Below are positions 9,243 through 20,800 of a stretch of 64,000 bases of DNA, in pieces (the stretch's first letter is position 1; every line of letters starts with the position of its first letter). Under the pieces are notes generated by a model that had not been told where the DNA came from, did not search any database, and saw only the letters and a list, made by a program, of their open reading frames with translations. Source of the DNA: Nemertoderma westbladi (Eukaryota > Xenacoelomorpha > Nemertodermatida > Nemertodermatidae). The DNA lies in NCBI GenBank assembly GCA_032718475.1, contig JAUCBJ010008405.1:1-64000 (forward strand). The letters are read 5' to 3'. A program made the position numbers and the translations under genes.

Positions 9243-9544
9243 GAATGCCGTCTCCATAGCAACAGGATCTAAAAATCAGACAAAAAAGATTGTCATTATT
9301 TCGTAAATAAACTATATTGACTTTGTAGAAGATTTCAATCCATTATGACATGTTGTTTGCAGTTGTTATGCTTTAAATGAGAATTACGTGGTCCTTAGCA
9401 ACTAGGTCGTTGTTTCAAAATGCCCAAAGTCAAAAATGTTATAATCGCCATTTCCTCATTAAGTGGGACCTATAGAACTCAAAACATCAAAAAAAATTGA
9501 ATCCGTCCAAAAATTTTCGGTATACCATTGTGGCTGCCGGACTA
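9243..9544 (-). repeat. right terminal inverted repeat of the DNA transposon
   Basis: Inverted counterpart of 6092-6312, ending GTGGCTGCCGGACTA. Confidence 0.6.
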
Positions 9545-10200
9545 TACCCCTAAATAGGAGAACAAGTTAACAAAGTCTACTTGATCACCCTTGTATGTCA
9601 GTTTATCGTCGCGAGAAAGGCGCCCTCCCCTTCTAAACTTAATAGCCTTTGTCTTCTTCATATTTACGGTTAGTAAATTTTGGTCGCAGTAAATGGACAG
9701 CTTATCAAGCGTAGCTTGTACATCTTCTAGAGAGTTACCGTATATCGCGAGATCATCAGCGTATAATAGTGAGGCAACTACTGAGGCAACTACCGCGGGA
9801 AGATCAGCAATCATCATACTAAACAGGAGTGGCGATAACTTGTCCCCCTGAACAACACCGACCATTTGACAGATAGGGTCAGAAAGGTAACCACCCACTG
9901 TGATACAAATTATGTTAAACGCGATCAGCGCCCAAATCGCCCTTATCATTTTACTGCTGACGCCCAAGAACTCCCATGAATTCCGCCCAATTATAAAGGC
10001 GGTTGAAAAGTATGGTTGTATAGATTTTTTAGCAGGCAACTAAGCAACGCAATGCCCCTGTAGGAATCCGGCGAAGCCTTTGCTCCCTTCCCTTTATACA
10101 AGGGTAGAACAATGGACGTCAGCCAACTTGTCGGACGACAGGCAAACTCGAAGCGAGTTGAGAATGATAAATGAAAAATGACAAATGAAAAATTATAGAA
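9545..10200 (-). pseudogene. non-LTR retrotransposon reverse-transcriptase palm fragment
   Basis: Minus-strand pieces in order: WLTSIVLPLYKGKG, then SPDSYRGIALLS (RT motifs 1-2), a frameshift near 10000-10030, VGVVQGDKLSPLLFSM (motif with QG..LSP), LLYADDLAIYGNS (catalytic YADD), VNMKKTKAIKF, and FVNLFSYLGV. The region that should carry the first catalytic aspartate (F.D...AFD) is missing, so an internal deletion of roughly 80 codons has occurred and the enzyme is dead. The frame is cut by the 3.45-kb transposon and continues at 5537-6091. Confidence 0.75.
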
Positions 10201-10544
10201 CTCCCCCCATATCAAATTATCATAATATTTTAAAAATAAACTGGCCTCTTTTTTTCAGCCTCTTTAGGGGATAGTTATATCCGATAATAAAATCCGATAA
10301 TTTCGCCCCCTTTTCGACCTTAAAAGTAATTTAATACCAAATACTGTCTGCTGGTTGGTTATTAAGGTGTTAGCTGTTGACCAATGGCGGCTTGGATGAA
10401 ATCAGTGTACTGCAGTGTATTGGTCTGGTGCACGGTTGAAGGAACCCAGAACCGGACCGGTACCCTAAACCAACACTGAACGATAGGGGATTGGGTATAC
10501 TGCATTCAGCATTAGGAGGTAGTTCAACAACAGATTACTATCAG

Positions 10545-10770
10545 AGCGACGGAGTCTATTAAACTGGAACGATGGCGACGGAGTCTATTGAACCCGGAAC
10601 GATGGCCACGGACTGACGAGGTCTATTAAATCTAGAATGATGGCGACGGAGTCGATTAAGGTACAATCCGGATTCAGGGCCCTCCACCTATTCTGCTGAC
10701 TGTGTGTTGTCCTGGAACCATGACCTCTTTTAAACCTGGTAGCCTGGGACGTTGGCGACGGAGTCCATTA
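10545..10770 (-). repeat. minisatellite, short inverted arm
   Basis: Degenerate copies of AACGATGGCGACGGAGTC with TATTAAA linkers, the complement of the array at 11945-12590. Confidence 0.7.
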
Positions 10771-11589
10771 AACCAAGGCCTACCGAATTAGGCAAATGAT
10801 GGATTCCCTGAGGGAGAACGAGTTTAAAACGGTTGTGATATTTGGGATAGGGCGGGTTGAGTTGACCTCAGGTCACCCAACCAACCTATCTAGAGACGAA
10901 CTCCGCGCCCTGAACTGAAGTAAAAGAGTAACAGTTTAATTTTAGTACAACTATAACTAATTCTGGTTAAATTTATTTAAACTTAAATTTGGTACAGTTG
11001 TTGTGATGGTTTAATTTCGGTGTAAAATGTAGCATGTAGTAAACTACTGTAATACAGTATAATATAATATTGCAATTTGTCATATTAATTTGGTGTGGGA
11101 TTAGCAAGTAACTGTGTTCAATTAGCTCTTGTTGGAGGCCTTCTGACTCCTGCCACTGTCGGAACTGCCCCTGCCACTGCCACAACTCCTACACTCGTTA
11201 CAATGCAGCCTTCTACCGGACGATCTATCCCATCTGCGTCCCGCTTTTCACTTGCAGTCCTTACAAGACTCGTCACTTAATTTATCTTAATTAATTCTTA
11301 CTTTAATCATTTTGCGATCTTTCTTCGACTTATTTATTTTATTGGTTTTATTTATTTTATACTAGCCGTTGGGTAAACAATTTATTCATATGGCGGGTTA
11401 CAGAGTGTTTCTTTTTGGGGCAGATCTTAGCCTAAGCAAAGTTATTGGTGACCAATAGGCTCCCCTCTATTGGCTGTAACCGTAGGTAAAGCGTCGAATA
11501 CTATGTATTGTACGAAATTACAATGTCCGAGTGAATACAATGCATAATAGTGATTGGCTGCTCAGGTTAAAATCCGGTGTGCCCCACAA

Positions 11590-11610
11590 CCCCCCCCCCC
11601 CCCCCCCCCC
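11590..11610. repeat. poly-C tract (21 bases)
   Basis: Uninterrupted C run in an AT-rich setting, inside the foldback-like element; could form G-quadruplex on the opposite strand. Confidence 0.9.
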
Positions 11611-11944
11611 ATAATAATCAACATTGACGTTAAAAGCAATGACTCGAATTAATACCGCACTGATATGATTCATATGTAATGTTAAAAATAAGGAGATTAT
11701 CATAAAAGTTACCGGTAGCTCTTGATTAATCATAAATTGACACTCTTGATTAATCATAAATTGACACGTGACATATAAAGTCAGAAAGTGATTGACAGAT
11801 TGATGTTAAATAATTTCAAAATTATCAATATCTAAATATATTACCGTATTATGATTTTAGTATTGGCGACAAACCAGTCTGACTTTGAAACTCTCTTGTT
11901 CAATGTATTTTCTGGGTTATTTGATTGGCATCACAATCCCTCGG

Positions 11945-12590
11945 GGTTTAATAGACTCAGCATTCGATCGATCTCGTAATTCCGAGTTTAATAAACTCCA
12001 TCGCCATTGTTCCGAGTATAATAGACTCCGTCACCATCGTTCCGGGTTTAATAGACTCCGTCGCCATCGTTCCGGGTTTAATAGACTCCACCGCCATCGT
12101 TCTGGGTTTAATAGACTCCGTCGCCATCGTTCTGTATTCTGGGTTTAATAGACTCCGTCGTCATCATTCCAGCATTCCTGGTTTGATAGACTCCGTCGCC
12201 ATCGTTCCGGGTTTAATAGACTCCATCGCCATCGTTCTGGGTTTAATACTGTAATAGACTCCGTCGCCATCGTTCCGGGTTTAATAGACTCCGCCGCCAT
12301 CGTTCTGGGTTTAATAGACTCCGTCACCATCGTTCTGGGTTTAATAGACTCCGTCGCCATCATTCCAGCATTCCGGGTTTGATAGACGCCGTCGCCATCG
12401 TTCCGGGTTTAATAGGTAGACTCCGTCGCCATCGTTCTGGGTTTAATAAACTCCGTCGCCATCGTTCCAGGTTTAATCAGTTAATAGACTCCGTCACCAT
12501 CGTTCTGGGTTTAATAGACTCCAGACTCCGTCGCCATCATTCCAGCATTCCGGGTTTGATAGACACCGTCGCCATCGTTCCTCCTTTTAA
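11945..12590 (+). repeat. 31-bp minisatellite array
   Basis: About 20 copies of a 31-bp unit containing AATAGACTCCGTCGCCATCG and TTCCGGGTTT, with variants and a recurrent longer unit that includes CATTCCAGCATTC. Frames through it encode only repeat peptide and are not genes. Confidence 0.9.
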
Positions 12591-13139
12591 TAATCATCTT
12601 CTACCGGTATCTGATAGTCCAGAATAAATCCTTATCCTGTACCCCCTACGCCCTACCCCATGGCACATGGGATGTTATCTCCGTCTGTCAGCGCAACAGC
12701 TCCTGTAGGCTGATAGGGCTGTTGTACCATGCTGACCATGGCCTGGTTGCACTGTTGAAGGCCTGTACATCAGTACACCTGTAGCGCCACATCTAATGCA
12801 CCAGACCAATAACTGCAGTACACTGATTTCATCCAAGCCGCCATTGGTCAACAGCTAACACAACAACCAACCAGCAGACAGTATTTGGTATTAAATTATT
12901 ACTTTTAAGGTCGAAAATGGGGCGAAATTATCGGATTTTATTATAATTTAAAAATGTAAAGTGTGCCTTCTAATAATACCTATCGTACTGGAAAGCGAGT
13001 ATTTGCAGATTGTTTGATAAATTCGATATTTTCGTTGATCATTTCGTCTTTTTCGCTATTTTCGGGATGTTACTAAAATAGGCACACAGTCAAACACAAG
13101 CGGGAGGAGGCATACAGGACAGGCCCACACACACCCCAA

Positions 13140-13460
13140 CTACTACTAGGATCGGCATGCTGCATTGCAGCTGCATTTTTAAGAATGCTGTGCCGGCTTG
13201 TCAACAAAATTGCACCGCCACAACTCCCTATCACCCATGACATTTGCTAGATCATCCGCATCTTCAGGCCAGTGTCCTTTACTGTAAGATGCGTCTCAAG
13301 AAAGTCATGGTCTGTCCACCATGCTTATTTCACTCCATGAGGCTGCCAAAGTACAAGATTATGCACTGGCTGGTCCTCACGGCGAAAGCAATGTCCTGCA
13401 AAGCGGAGGCGATTTTGTTCTAGTGTCAAGCTTATTGGGGGAACCAATGAGACACCTCAA
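13140..13460 (-). mobile_element. 5'-truncated RTE-like retrotransposon insertion
   Basis: Nearly identical to the last ~300 bp of the intact element at 17439-21215, read on the minus strand: (TAG)n tail at 13140, then the C-terminal coding sequence. Flanked by the 13-bp duplication ACACACACCCCAA (13127-13139 and 13461-13473), direct evidence of target-primed insertion into the older repeat around it. A 60-codon plus-strand frame here is antisense and meaningless. Confidence 0.85.
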
Positions 13461-13503
13461 ACACACACCCCAAAAGATTTCCCTGCAAACAATGTATTGT
13501 TAA

Positions 13504-14744
13504 AAAGCTGTTACTAAAATGTTATTTAATGACATATATAACATTATTTCAAATTGTTAGATTAATGATAAAAAAACTGTAAATTGGCCAAGAAATATGA
13601 CGTTATATACTAACGTTATTATTTCGTTTTTAATAACATTAAAATAACAAAGCCCGGATGGTTACATATATCATTACTTTTATGTTATTCCTTATCATTA
13701 TTATTGTATTTTTAATGACATTAAAATAACAACGGCATAATGTTTATTTAGATCGTTACTGTTATGTTATTTCTTAACATAAAAATATTGTTTGCTAAAA
13801 ACGTAACATTAAATTTATGTGCAATTAAGCCCTTCTCTCATGTTTTATGGTTCGCTTGCTCTCAAACTAATAATCCCCCTCCATTGCCGTTCTTTATTAT
13901 CGTTCTTTGTAATTGCCAAACCCTTTATTGAATAATTAATTAATAATTTCCCTACGCATGTTGATATGGTAGTGGCAGGCTACAATCTCTAACACAGTTT
14001 GATTGAATACAATTTTGTTGTAGGCAATTGTATGCAAATTAATAGCAATTAAAACGTATAACATGAATTGAATTTTTTGTATAATGACCAGTCAGAAACA
14101 AATAATGAAATAAACAGCAAAATCAAAGTAAAATATCACAGAATAAGTAAACAACAAATATATGGCTGTATGGCCCATTACGTAAATGGTTTTGATATTT
14201 CGGTTAAAGTTAATCACAGACTTAAAAAGAATATGTGTATGACGTAATAATAAGTGATAACAACATAATGAATTGCATCAATTAAAATACTTTGAGTTAA
14301 TATTATTCACTAGATTTATAGATCTGATTTGTAGTCTTTATAAAATAATGTAGATAGATAGATATGTTTATTGACAATTTACATATGCGGTACAAATAAT
14401 ATCAAATATAATACTGCACAAAACCTTTACGATAATTAGTTATTGACACAGTTATATAATTGTCCAGTAGATTTTTGAAACGTCTATTTTGTCTTGAGAA
14501 CTTTAGCGAATACTAAAATTATTTGAATGTAATTTAACAGAAAAATAACAAACAAACCGACATAATAAACCTGAATATCTAGTGAATGGTAATAACCTAC
14601 GCTTAATATACAGACATTACTGACTCTATATACAGACATTACTGACTCTATATACCTACACAATTGTTCAATATTATCCATATTACCATTGAAAAAGATA
14701 CATATACATGTACATATAGTGGGTTTAATAAATAATACCTCACA
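13504..14744. other. AT-rich DNA, no gene seen
   Basis: 13504-13830 is dense in ATAACATTA/TTAATGTTAT words, which recur at 15665-15960. A 22-bp duplication (CAGACATTACTGACTC) lies at 14611-14655. No coding or RNA gene is supported. Confidence 0.4.
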
Positions 14745-14915
14745 ACAATGTTAAATTTATTAAAAGGAGCAGGTTACAGTTGGCTACAGAGGCACATATA
14801 CAGATTTTACAGATTTATTTCTGGGAGAGTAATCAGTACTTATTTGAATCGATATCTCCCTGGAGAGGGATGATTTTGATTGCATCGCAAATCCTCCCTA
14901 TCTGAACAAATCATA
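14745..14915. repeat. diverged copy of the repeat at 1-254
   Basis: Shares CAATGTTAAATT, GGAGCAGGTTACAGT, GAGAGTAATCAG and CCTGGAGAGGGATGA with the element at the window start. Confidence 0.6.
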
Positions 14916-16640
14916 TTTAAAAAATTAAATGTTAATTATAATTATAGCTGAGTGAGCTTCATTTATTAAACTGTAAAAATAAATCAATAGGCCTAGGCCC
15001 TACAAAAGTACAATCTAAAAACTGAAACAATAAATAGTTTGTAATAACAGTTAATGTGAAGTTTTCAAATCGAAATCGAATCGAAAGTTTTATAGTAATG
15101 CTGTCCCTGTGCCCTGCCCCTTCAACTGAAAACTGGGACCTCCCAATAATAAGAATTCCAATCTTTAGTCCTCGGCTGTTGAAATCCACCATCAGTACAG
15201 ACAAATAAGTCAATCCTCCACCTGTCAGTGCTGGTTTAAGGGGACTTCCTGGTCCTGGCAGACTTGAATTCTGTAATTGGTAGGTCTAATGAAGTAATGT
15301 GTGAATCCAGAGGGTAAAGGCGAACTCGCATTCAGGTAGATATGTTTTATTTATGAGTTTAGGTTAAATAAATCACAAAACCAAAACTATAAAACCAAAA
15401 ATATGAGCTACTGTACAGTGCAGTAGGCCTGCAGTAACTACACTACAGCACTACAGTAATATAGAGATAGGCCTTGCAGTACAGCAGTATAACAATACAT
15501 ATACGCAATAAACATTGAATACAGGCATGCCAGAATGAGTATTGTACAACATACCATACTGTGTACTATTTTACATGTGGAAAATTCCTCCATTACCGCC
15601 AATTTTAAAATTAGCCAATCATCAATCTCAGATTAGATAATAGAAGTGACAGCAGCGTCTATCGCATAATGTTTATTTTATGTGACAAAATAACATTGTT
15701 CTGATATGTAACAAACCATGTTCTTAAAATGTTAGAACTAAACACTTATAAAACATTTTTGACTAATGTTTATGTTCTCACATTAAAATTATGTTTTTCT
15801 AACATCAACAGTTATCATTTATTTAATGTCTGACAAAGACATTATAGAGTAATGTTAAAATAACATATATTGAACATCTAAATATTCTATCAAACAAGGG
15901 AATGACATTTATCAACATTTATAACAAATTAATGATGTTTTTCTGACATTCCTTATGACGTCAGCACTTCAGGGGGGGGAGGGTTTTGGGAAAATCTGAT
16001 GACGTGCTGATGAGGGGAGGGGAGGGAGTCGGGCCAAAATCTGACGTCAGCATGTTAATTTATACAGTAGATGCTAGAAGAGATATAGCAGAAGAGTAAA
16101 TTGCTTGCCTGTTTTAATTGTTCGTAGGCCCGTAGCACGACCTTCTGTTTCAGTTACCAGTCACCATGTTTCAGTGATTAGGACGCGTGCTACTGGGGTA
16201 CTGCGGTACTGGGGTTCGCCTGAAAATGAAACATTAATCCTAAGCTAATGATTGTTAGAGACTGCAGTACCGGTACCTCTACCGGTTCATATAGGCCCAT
16301 TATTAGCTTATGTTTGTTTATTATTATTCATAAACTGCTGTCGCATCAGGTACAAGTATGTAAACGATAGTCTATCCTACTACAACTCTATACCTTCCTA
16401 TATAGATAAGCTATGTAACTACAGCCAGCCCCCGTCTGCCCGTGCACCCCCCCCCCCCCCCCTCCAATGCAATAATACCTTTATCCTGCTGATAATAGTT
16501 TATTTACAAAAAATTTTTTAATCTGATTTAGGGGGGGGGGGGGGGGGGGGTCAACGCCTATCTGATGACATCTGATTTAGGGGAGGGAGGGGGTCAACAT
16601 TTTGGGGAAAAGTGCAGACGTCATACTTGGACGGCCCCTT
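14916..16640. other. repeat-rich DNA without genes
   Basis: Includes AACATT-rich 15665-15960, two related G-rich pieces (15970-16045 and 16531-16635, both with TCTGATGAC or TCTGATTTAGGG and GACGTCA words), a C16 run at 16447-16462 and a G20 run at 16531-16550. No convincing coding frame. Confidence 0.4.
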
Positions 16641-16654
16641 AATGCAGTTCCCAT

Positions 16655-16895
16655 AACTGTGGTAAGGCTGTCTTGTGTAGGCCTAGTATTTGGAGCAGTT
16701 GCCAATGCAGCAATTTGCATTACAGCATTAGGTACCATTCACATTCAGCCGTAGGCCTAAATTCTACAATACTGGAATACCTGAATACACCAGTGACCTG
16801 TACACTGGAAGCGTAATGCAAATTGCTGCATTAGCAACTGTTCTAAAAACTAGGCCTACACCTGACAGCCTTACCATAGTAACGGTACTGCAGTA
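16655..16895. repeat. palindromic repeat (MITE-like)
   Basis: Arms of about 75 bp: GGTAAGGCTGTC, TGTAGGCCTAGT and GCAGCAATTTGCATTA return inverted as TAATGCAAATTGCTGC, ACTAGGCCTACA and GACAGCCTTACC. Confidence 0.75.
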
Positions 16896-17639
16896 ACTGT
16901 TACTGCAGTACTGTATCAATGTAAATTCAATTAGACTTAATTAAGCAACATAGCAAAGCTAATTTTTCCTAAACTTATGTTCAAATGATGTAACTGAGCG
17001 ATTCGATAATTAATTTCGCGACTGTGTTTGAGGCTTAAATAAATCTTTTGGTGTGTGTGTGGGCCTGTGTGCCTCCTCCCGCTTGTGTTTGACTGTGTGC
17101 CTATTTTAGTAACATCCCTATTTCTGTATTTTCGGGTTTTATAACTATCCCTCTTTAGGTGACCTAGCAGGCCGTAGTATATAGTAGGTCATGGCTCAGG
17201 CTCAGATATACTGACGTATATTCAATTCATATGAACTGACGAACTACGGAATTATAATTCCCACTTGAACACTCATCCTTCCACTTGTCGGATTATGCAA
17301 CAAAACTTCAGATATTCTTCTGAGTTTTTCGAGATTTCTACCCGTTCTCGTTTTATGCAGTAGCTACTGTATTTCAATAGAGGTGTGTTTAGCTAACATT
17401 ACAACTTGTCCCATGTCGGCATGGATTTAAGCAAGTGATTAGTCATGGTCCGACATAGTCAGGTCAAGTATTCTAGGTCATTGATCAAGAAAACTTGCCA
17501 CCTCCATGCAGCATAAAGGAGGTGCCACCTGTAGCTGCATAGACCCTCTTACTAGGGCAAATCTGGTCCTGTAACTAGGACCCCCTTCGTTCTGGGATAA
17601 GGACGCCCTTGGTCCTGGATTAAGGACCCATATACTTGG

Positions 17640-17860
17640 CTGCAGGGGTATATGGCCTGACCAGGCAGATGGTGATCTACCAATGGCTGGTCAGGAGTAG
17701 AGTGTTCTCATGTCCACTCTGAGAGCACTTCACTGCGACCTGCACCTGGCAGCAAGGGTACAGGGCATGACCCAGCAGATGAGCTGCAACAGCCAATGGT
17801 GGGTCATGTGCGCCAGAGTAGATATGGGTGATGGGCCTCATATCTGACTCCATTGCGACA
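17640..17860 (+). repeat. degenerate tandem duplication in the RTE 5' untranslated region
   Basis: Two units about 110 bp apart share GGCCTGACCAGGCAGATG/GGCATGACCCAGCAGATG, CCAATGGCTGGTCA/CCAATGGTGGGTCA and the ending CACTGCGAC/CATTGCGAC. Each half can fold (TGACCA/TGGTCA). Such repeats are often promoter modules, here only inferred. Confidence 0.6.
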
Positions 17861-17873
17861 CCCACCCTGTGGA

Positions 17874-20800
17874 ATGGCAAACCAGGGTGTGGTATTTGCC
17901 CCGAGAGCTGACTCGGCAAAAAAGCACCCCCCAACCCCCACTATGGATTACATTAGCAATGCGGAGGTCCGGCCACTAGAGGCCAGTGGAATTACCGGAC
18001 ACAATCGGCCTCACAGGCGTCAGTTAACTCCTGACCGGCTGCCTGTCTCACCCCCTACTGGAGAGAGAGCAGCCAACAATTCTTTGAGTCCCTTTCCTGA
18101 TGACCTTTCTGGCCCAAACCCTGGGTCACCAGGAAGGCCAGATTGTGATGGGGAGAGGGATTCTGGAGTTGGAGGCTACTCTCATGTTCCACCCCGACCA
18201 ACAAAGCCATTGGTGAATCTGAGGCAAGTCACAAGACTAGCCTCAGTAAACACCCTAACACTCGGGTCCCCAATGCGACAAGGTGAGCTGACTGCCTTGG
18301 CAGATAAGCTTTCTCTTAGCGCAGTGGGTGTTCAAGAGCACCGAATGCAGACTGGACAGACTGATGAGGTTCTGATTAAGGACATGGGGGGTGGTTGGCG
18401 ACTCGCCCTCGCGTCAGCAGATGATAGTGGCAATGGTGGAATTGGTCTATTGATGAATCCAACTGCACATGCAGCATTGGACAAAATAGACCAAATCTCT
18501 AACCGCATCATCCGTTGCCACTTCTCATGTTCTGGAAGACTGGCTAAGAAGTTTCCTAAGGTGGTTCTGATTGTGTGCTACTCTCCAACTAGTGTTGCCC
18601 CTGTAGAGGAGGTGGAAAATTTCTACCACAATCTACAAGCAGCTACTGATGGAGTGGATCAGCATGCATTCTTAACATTCCTGGGAGACTTTAATGCAAG
18701 TCTGCATCAATCACCGACATCGCCCTGGGTCTATAGCAATAGTGTTAACCGAAATTCTGTCCATCTTCAGGATTTTATCTCTGGAAATGGATTGTTTTCG
18801 GCTGGAACCCAGTTCAAGAAGCGAACTGGAAAGCTATGGACTCATAGTGGACCCAGTGGTCACAAGTCCCAGATAGACCATATTCTGTTTCGTAGGAAAT
18901 ACAGGAGCTCTATACAAGACTGTAATGCATTTACACTTCGACCCTTCTCCAGTGATCACCGCCTTATTGTGGCCAAGGTAAGACTTAGTCTGCGTGCTAG
19001 CAGAACAACGAAATCTGCCTTGCCACGGCATGACTGGTCCTCTCTGTTGCAACAGCCAAGTGTGAGATCCAGCTTCACACTACAGCTGAGCAACAGGTAT
19101 GAGGCTCTTGCCTCTGAGGCGGCAGATCACTGTGAGGGCTATACTGCCTTTACAGAAGCAGTTAAGTTAGCAGCTGCAGAAACAGTTCCTGTATACCCTC
19201 GAAACAGGAAAAGGGCCCCCTGGACTGACAACAAAATTCAGAAGTGCCGAAATGACCTTCATAAGGCGCAGAAAGAGTCCCGACTCAAACAGACTACAGC
19301 GGCCAAGAATGCAGTTAAAGCTGCATCTAGGTCCCTGAACAGGCAGTACTCTGTTAATCTACAGGACCTAATAAACCAACAGGTTGACGCCATCAATGAT
19401 GCTGACGACAGCAGGCAATCATCCCAGGCATGGAAATCGATCAATCTGCTTACTGGGCGGAAAAGCCAACCAACCACCAAGGTTAAGGCTGAATCACCAG
19501 CCGATCGCCTCAATGGTTGGAAAGCCCACTTTGAAAAGCTCCTCAATAATGACAGGGTATTGCCTGATAACTTTATAGAAGTGAAAGTGTCTGAGTCTGT
19601 ACTCCCAGATATTCCCATTGGCGATATCTCCTTTGCAGAAGTGAATGCTGCTGCAAAGAGCATTAAGACCAATCGTGCCAGTGGAGTAGATGGTGTTCCC
19701 CCTGAGGTCTTTAAAATACCTGAGTGTTTAAAGCTCATCTATCCCATCATAGTAGACATGTACCGTACAACAAGAGTCCCACAAGAAATGAAAACAAATA
19801 AGTTGGTGCCAGTTCCCAAGAAAGGCAACCTAACACTCTATGGTTCTTTTCGGGGAATCTCATTGATCTCGATTGCTGCAAAACTATACAATAGAATTCT
19901 ATTAAATCGCATCAGGGATCCCATTGAGAGACTGCTACGTGGAAATCAGAATGGGTTCCGTAAAGGTCGTGGGACCATGGAGCCCATTTTGGCACTTAGA
20001 AGGATAATTGAAGAGTTATCAAAAAAGAAAGACAGGCATCTGGCTGTTATCTTTGTTGACTTCTTCAAGGCCTTTGATTCAGTCTCTCGCTCACGTATGT
20101 TCAGCATACTTTCATTATATGGGATTCCTGATGAAATTATTGCAGCAATCAGATCAGTATACGATGGTTCAACAACATTTGTGTCTACTGTTGACGGTGA
20201 CACAGAACCATTTGAAGTGTTATGGGGCGTCCTCCAAGGAGACACACTTGCACCATTCTTGTTCATTATTGTGGTTGACTATGTTCTACGCATGTCCTTA
20301 GATCATCATAATGATGATGGGGTGATGATAACTCCACCTACTGGCTCCAGAAGTCGAGGAAATCCTGCCAAGTACCTAACTGATCTAGACTTTGCTGATG
20401 ACTTAGGAGTACTCTCAGAATCATTAGAGGGAGCCCAGGGGCTCCTCAGCTCATTAGAACATGCTGCTTCTAGTGTTGGTCTTTTTATTAACTCCAGAAA
20501 GACCAAAATTCTGACAGTTAACTTTGAAAGTCCTCAGCAAGTCTCTGATCGGATGAGCATAAGCTCAAAGGATGGTATGCTTGAGCATGTGGACGACTTC
20601 TGTTACCTGGGATCATGGATCCGGAAGTCAGGTGAGGACCTTCGAATACGTAAGGGAAAGGCATGGGCAGCCTTGAATAGGCTTTCCCGGATTTGGAAGT
20701 CACCTAGAATTAATCGGAAACTTAAAGTCCGATTATTTAGAGCAGCAGTAGTTCCAGTACTCCTCTACGGGAGTCCATGCTGGGCTCTAACTGCTGAGGA

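Larger units (their letters stand above)
6092..9544. mobile_element. 3.45-kb DNA transposon nested in a non-LTR element (Academ-like?)
   Basis: Ends are inverted: TAGTCCGGCAGCCAC at 6092-6106 and its complement at 9530-9544. The terminal ~85 bp align (shared TTTGGACGGATT and GATGTTTTG), and weaker similarity runs about 220-300 bp inward to TTGCTATGG. The flanks give a 3-bp duplication TAC (6089-6091, 9545-9547), and removing one copy restores the reading frame of the host RT gene. The only gene is the broken one at 6930-7811 with an XPG/FEN-like motif; Academ DNA transposons have 3-4-bp TSDs and an XPG nuclease, so they are a reasonable hypothesis, not proven. Confidence 0.65.
10284..12944. 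mobile_element. foldback-like element with inverted minisatellite arms
   Basis: The ends are inverted repeats of about 150 bp: AAAATCCGATAATTTCGCCC, AATACTGTCTGCTGGTTGG, TTGACCAATGGCGGCTTGG at 10284-10440 return inverted at about 12797-12944. Inside each end is the same 31-bp minisatellite, in opposite orientation (short, 10545-10770; long, 11945-12590). The middle (10780-11940) has no clear gene; a 61-codon plus-strand frame at 11095-11280 is not convincing. Terminal inverted repeats containing tandem arrays are typical of foldback elements. No TSD found. Confidence 0.6.
13066..17119. repeat. inverted repeat pair, possibly ends of a ~4-kb element
   Basis: GGGATGTTACTAAAATAGGC, then ACAGTCAAACACAAGCGGGA at 13066-13139 (continuing after an RTE insertion at 13474) occur inverted at 17041-17119. 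They may be the termini of one transposon or two independent copies of one family. Between them there is no gene, only AT-rich DNA and small repeats. Confidence 0.4.

Noticed and set aside
11095-11280. 61-codon plus-strand frame (Ala/Thr/Pro-rich)
   Set aside because: Low-complexity composition, no family match and no regulatory or splice context; not supported as a gene.
11885-12627. Frames with regular Arg/His or Ser/Lys-rich peptide repeats
   Set aside because: They merely translate the 31-bp minisatellite; different frames give equally regular peptides.
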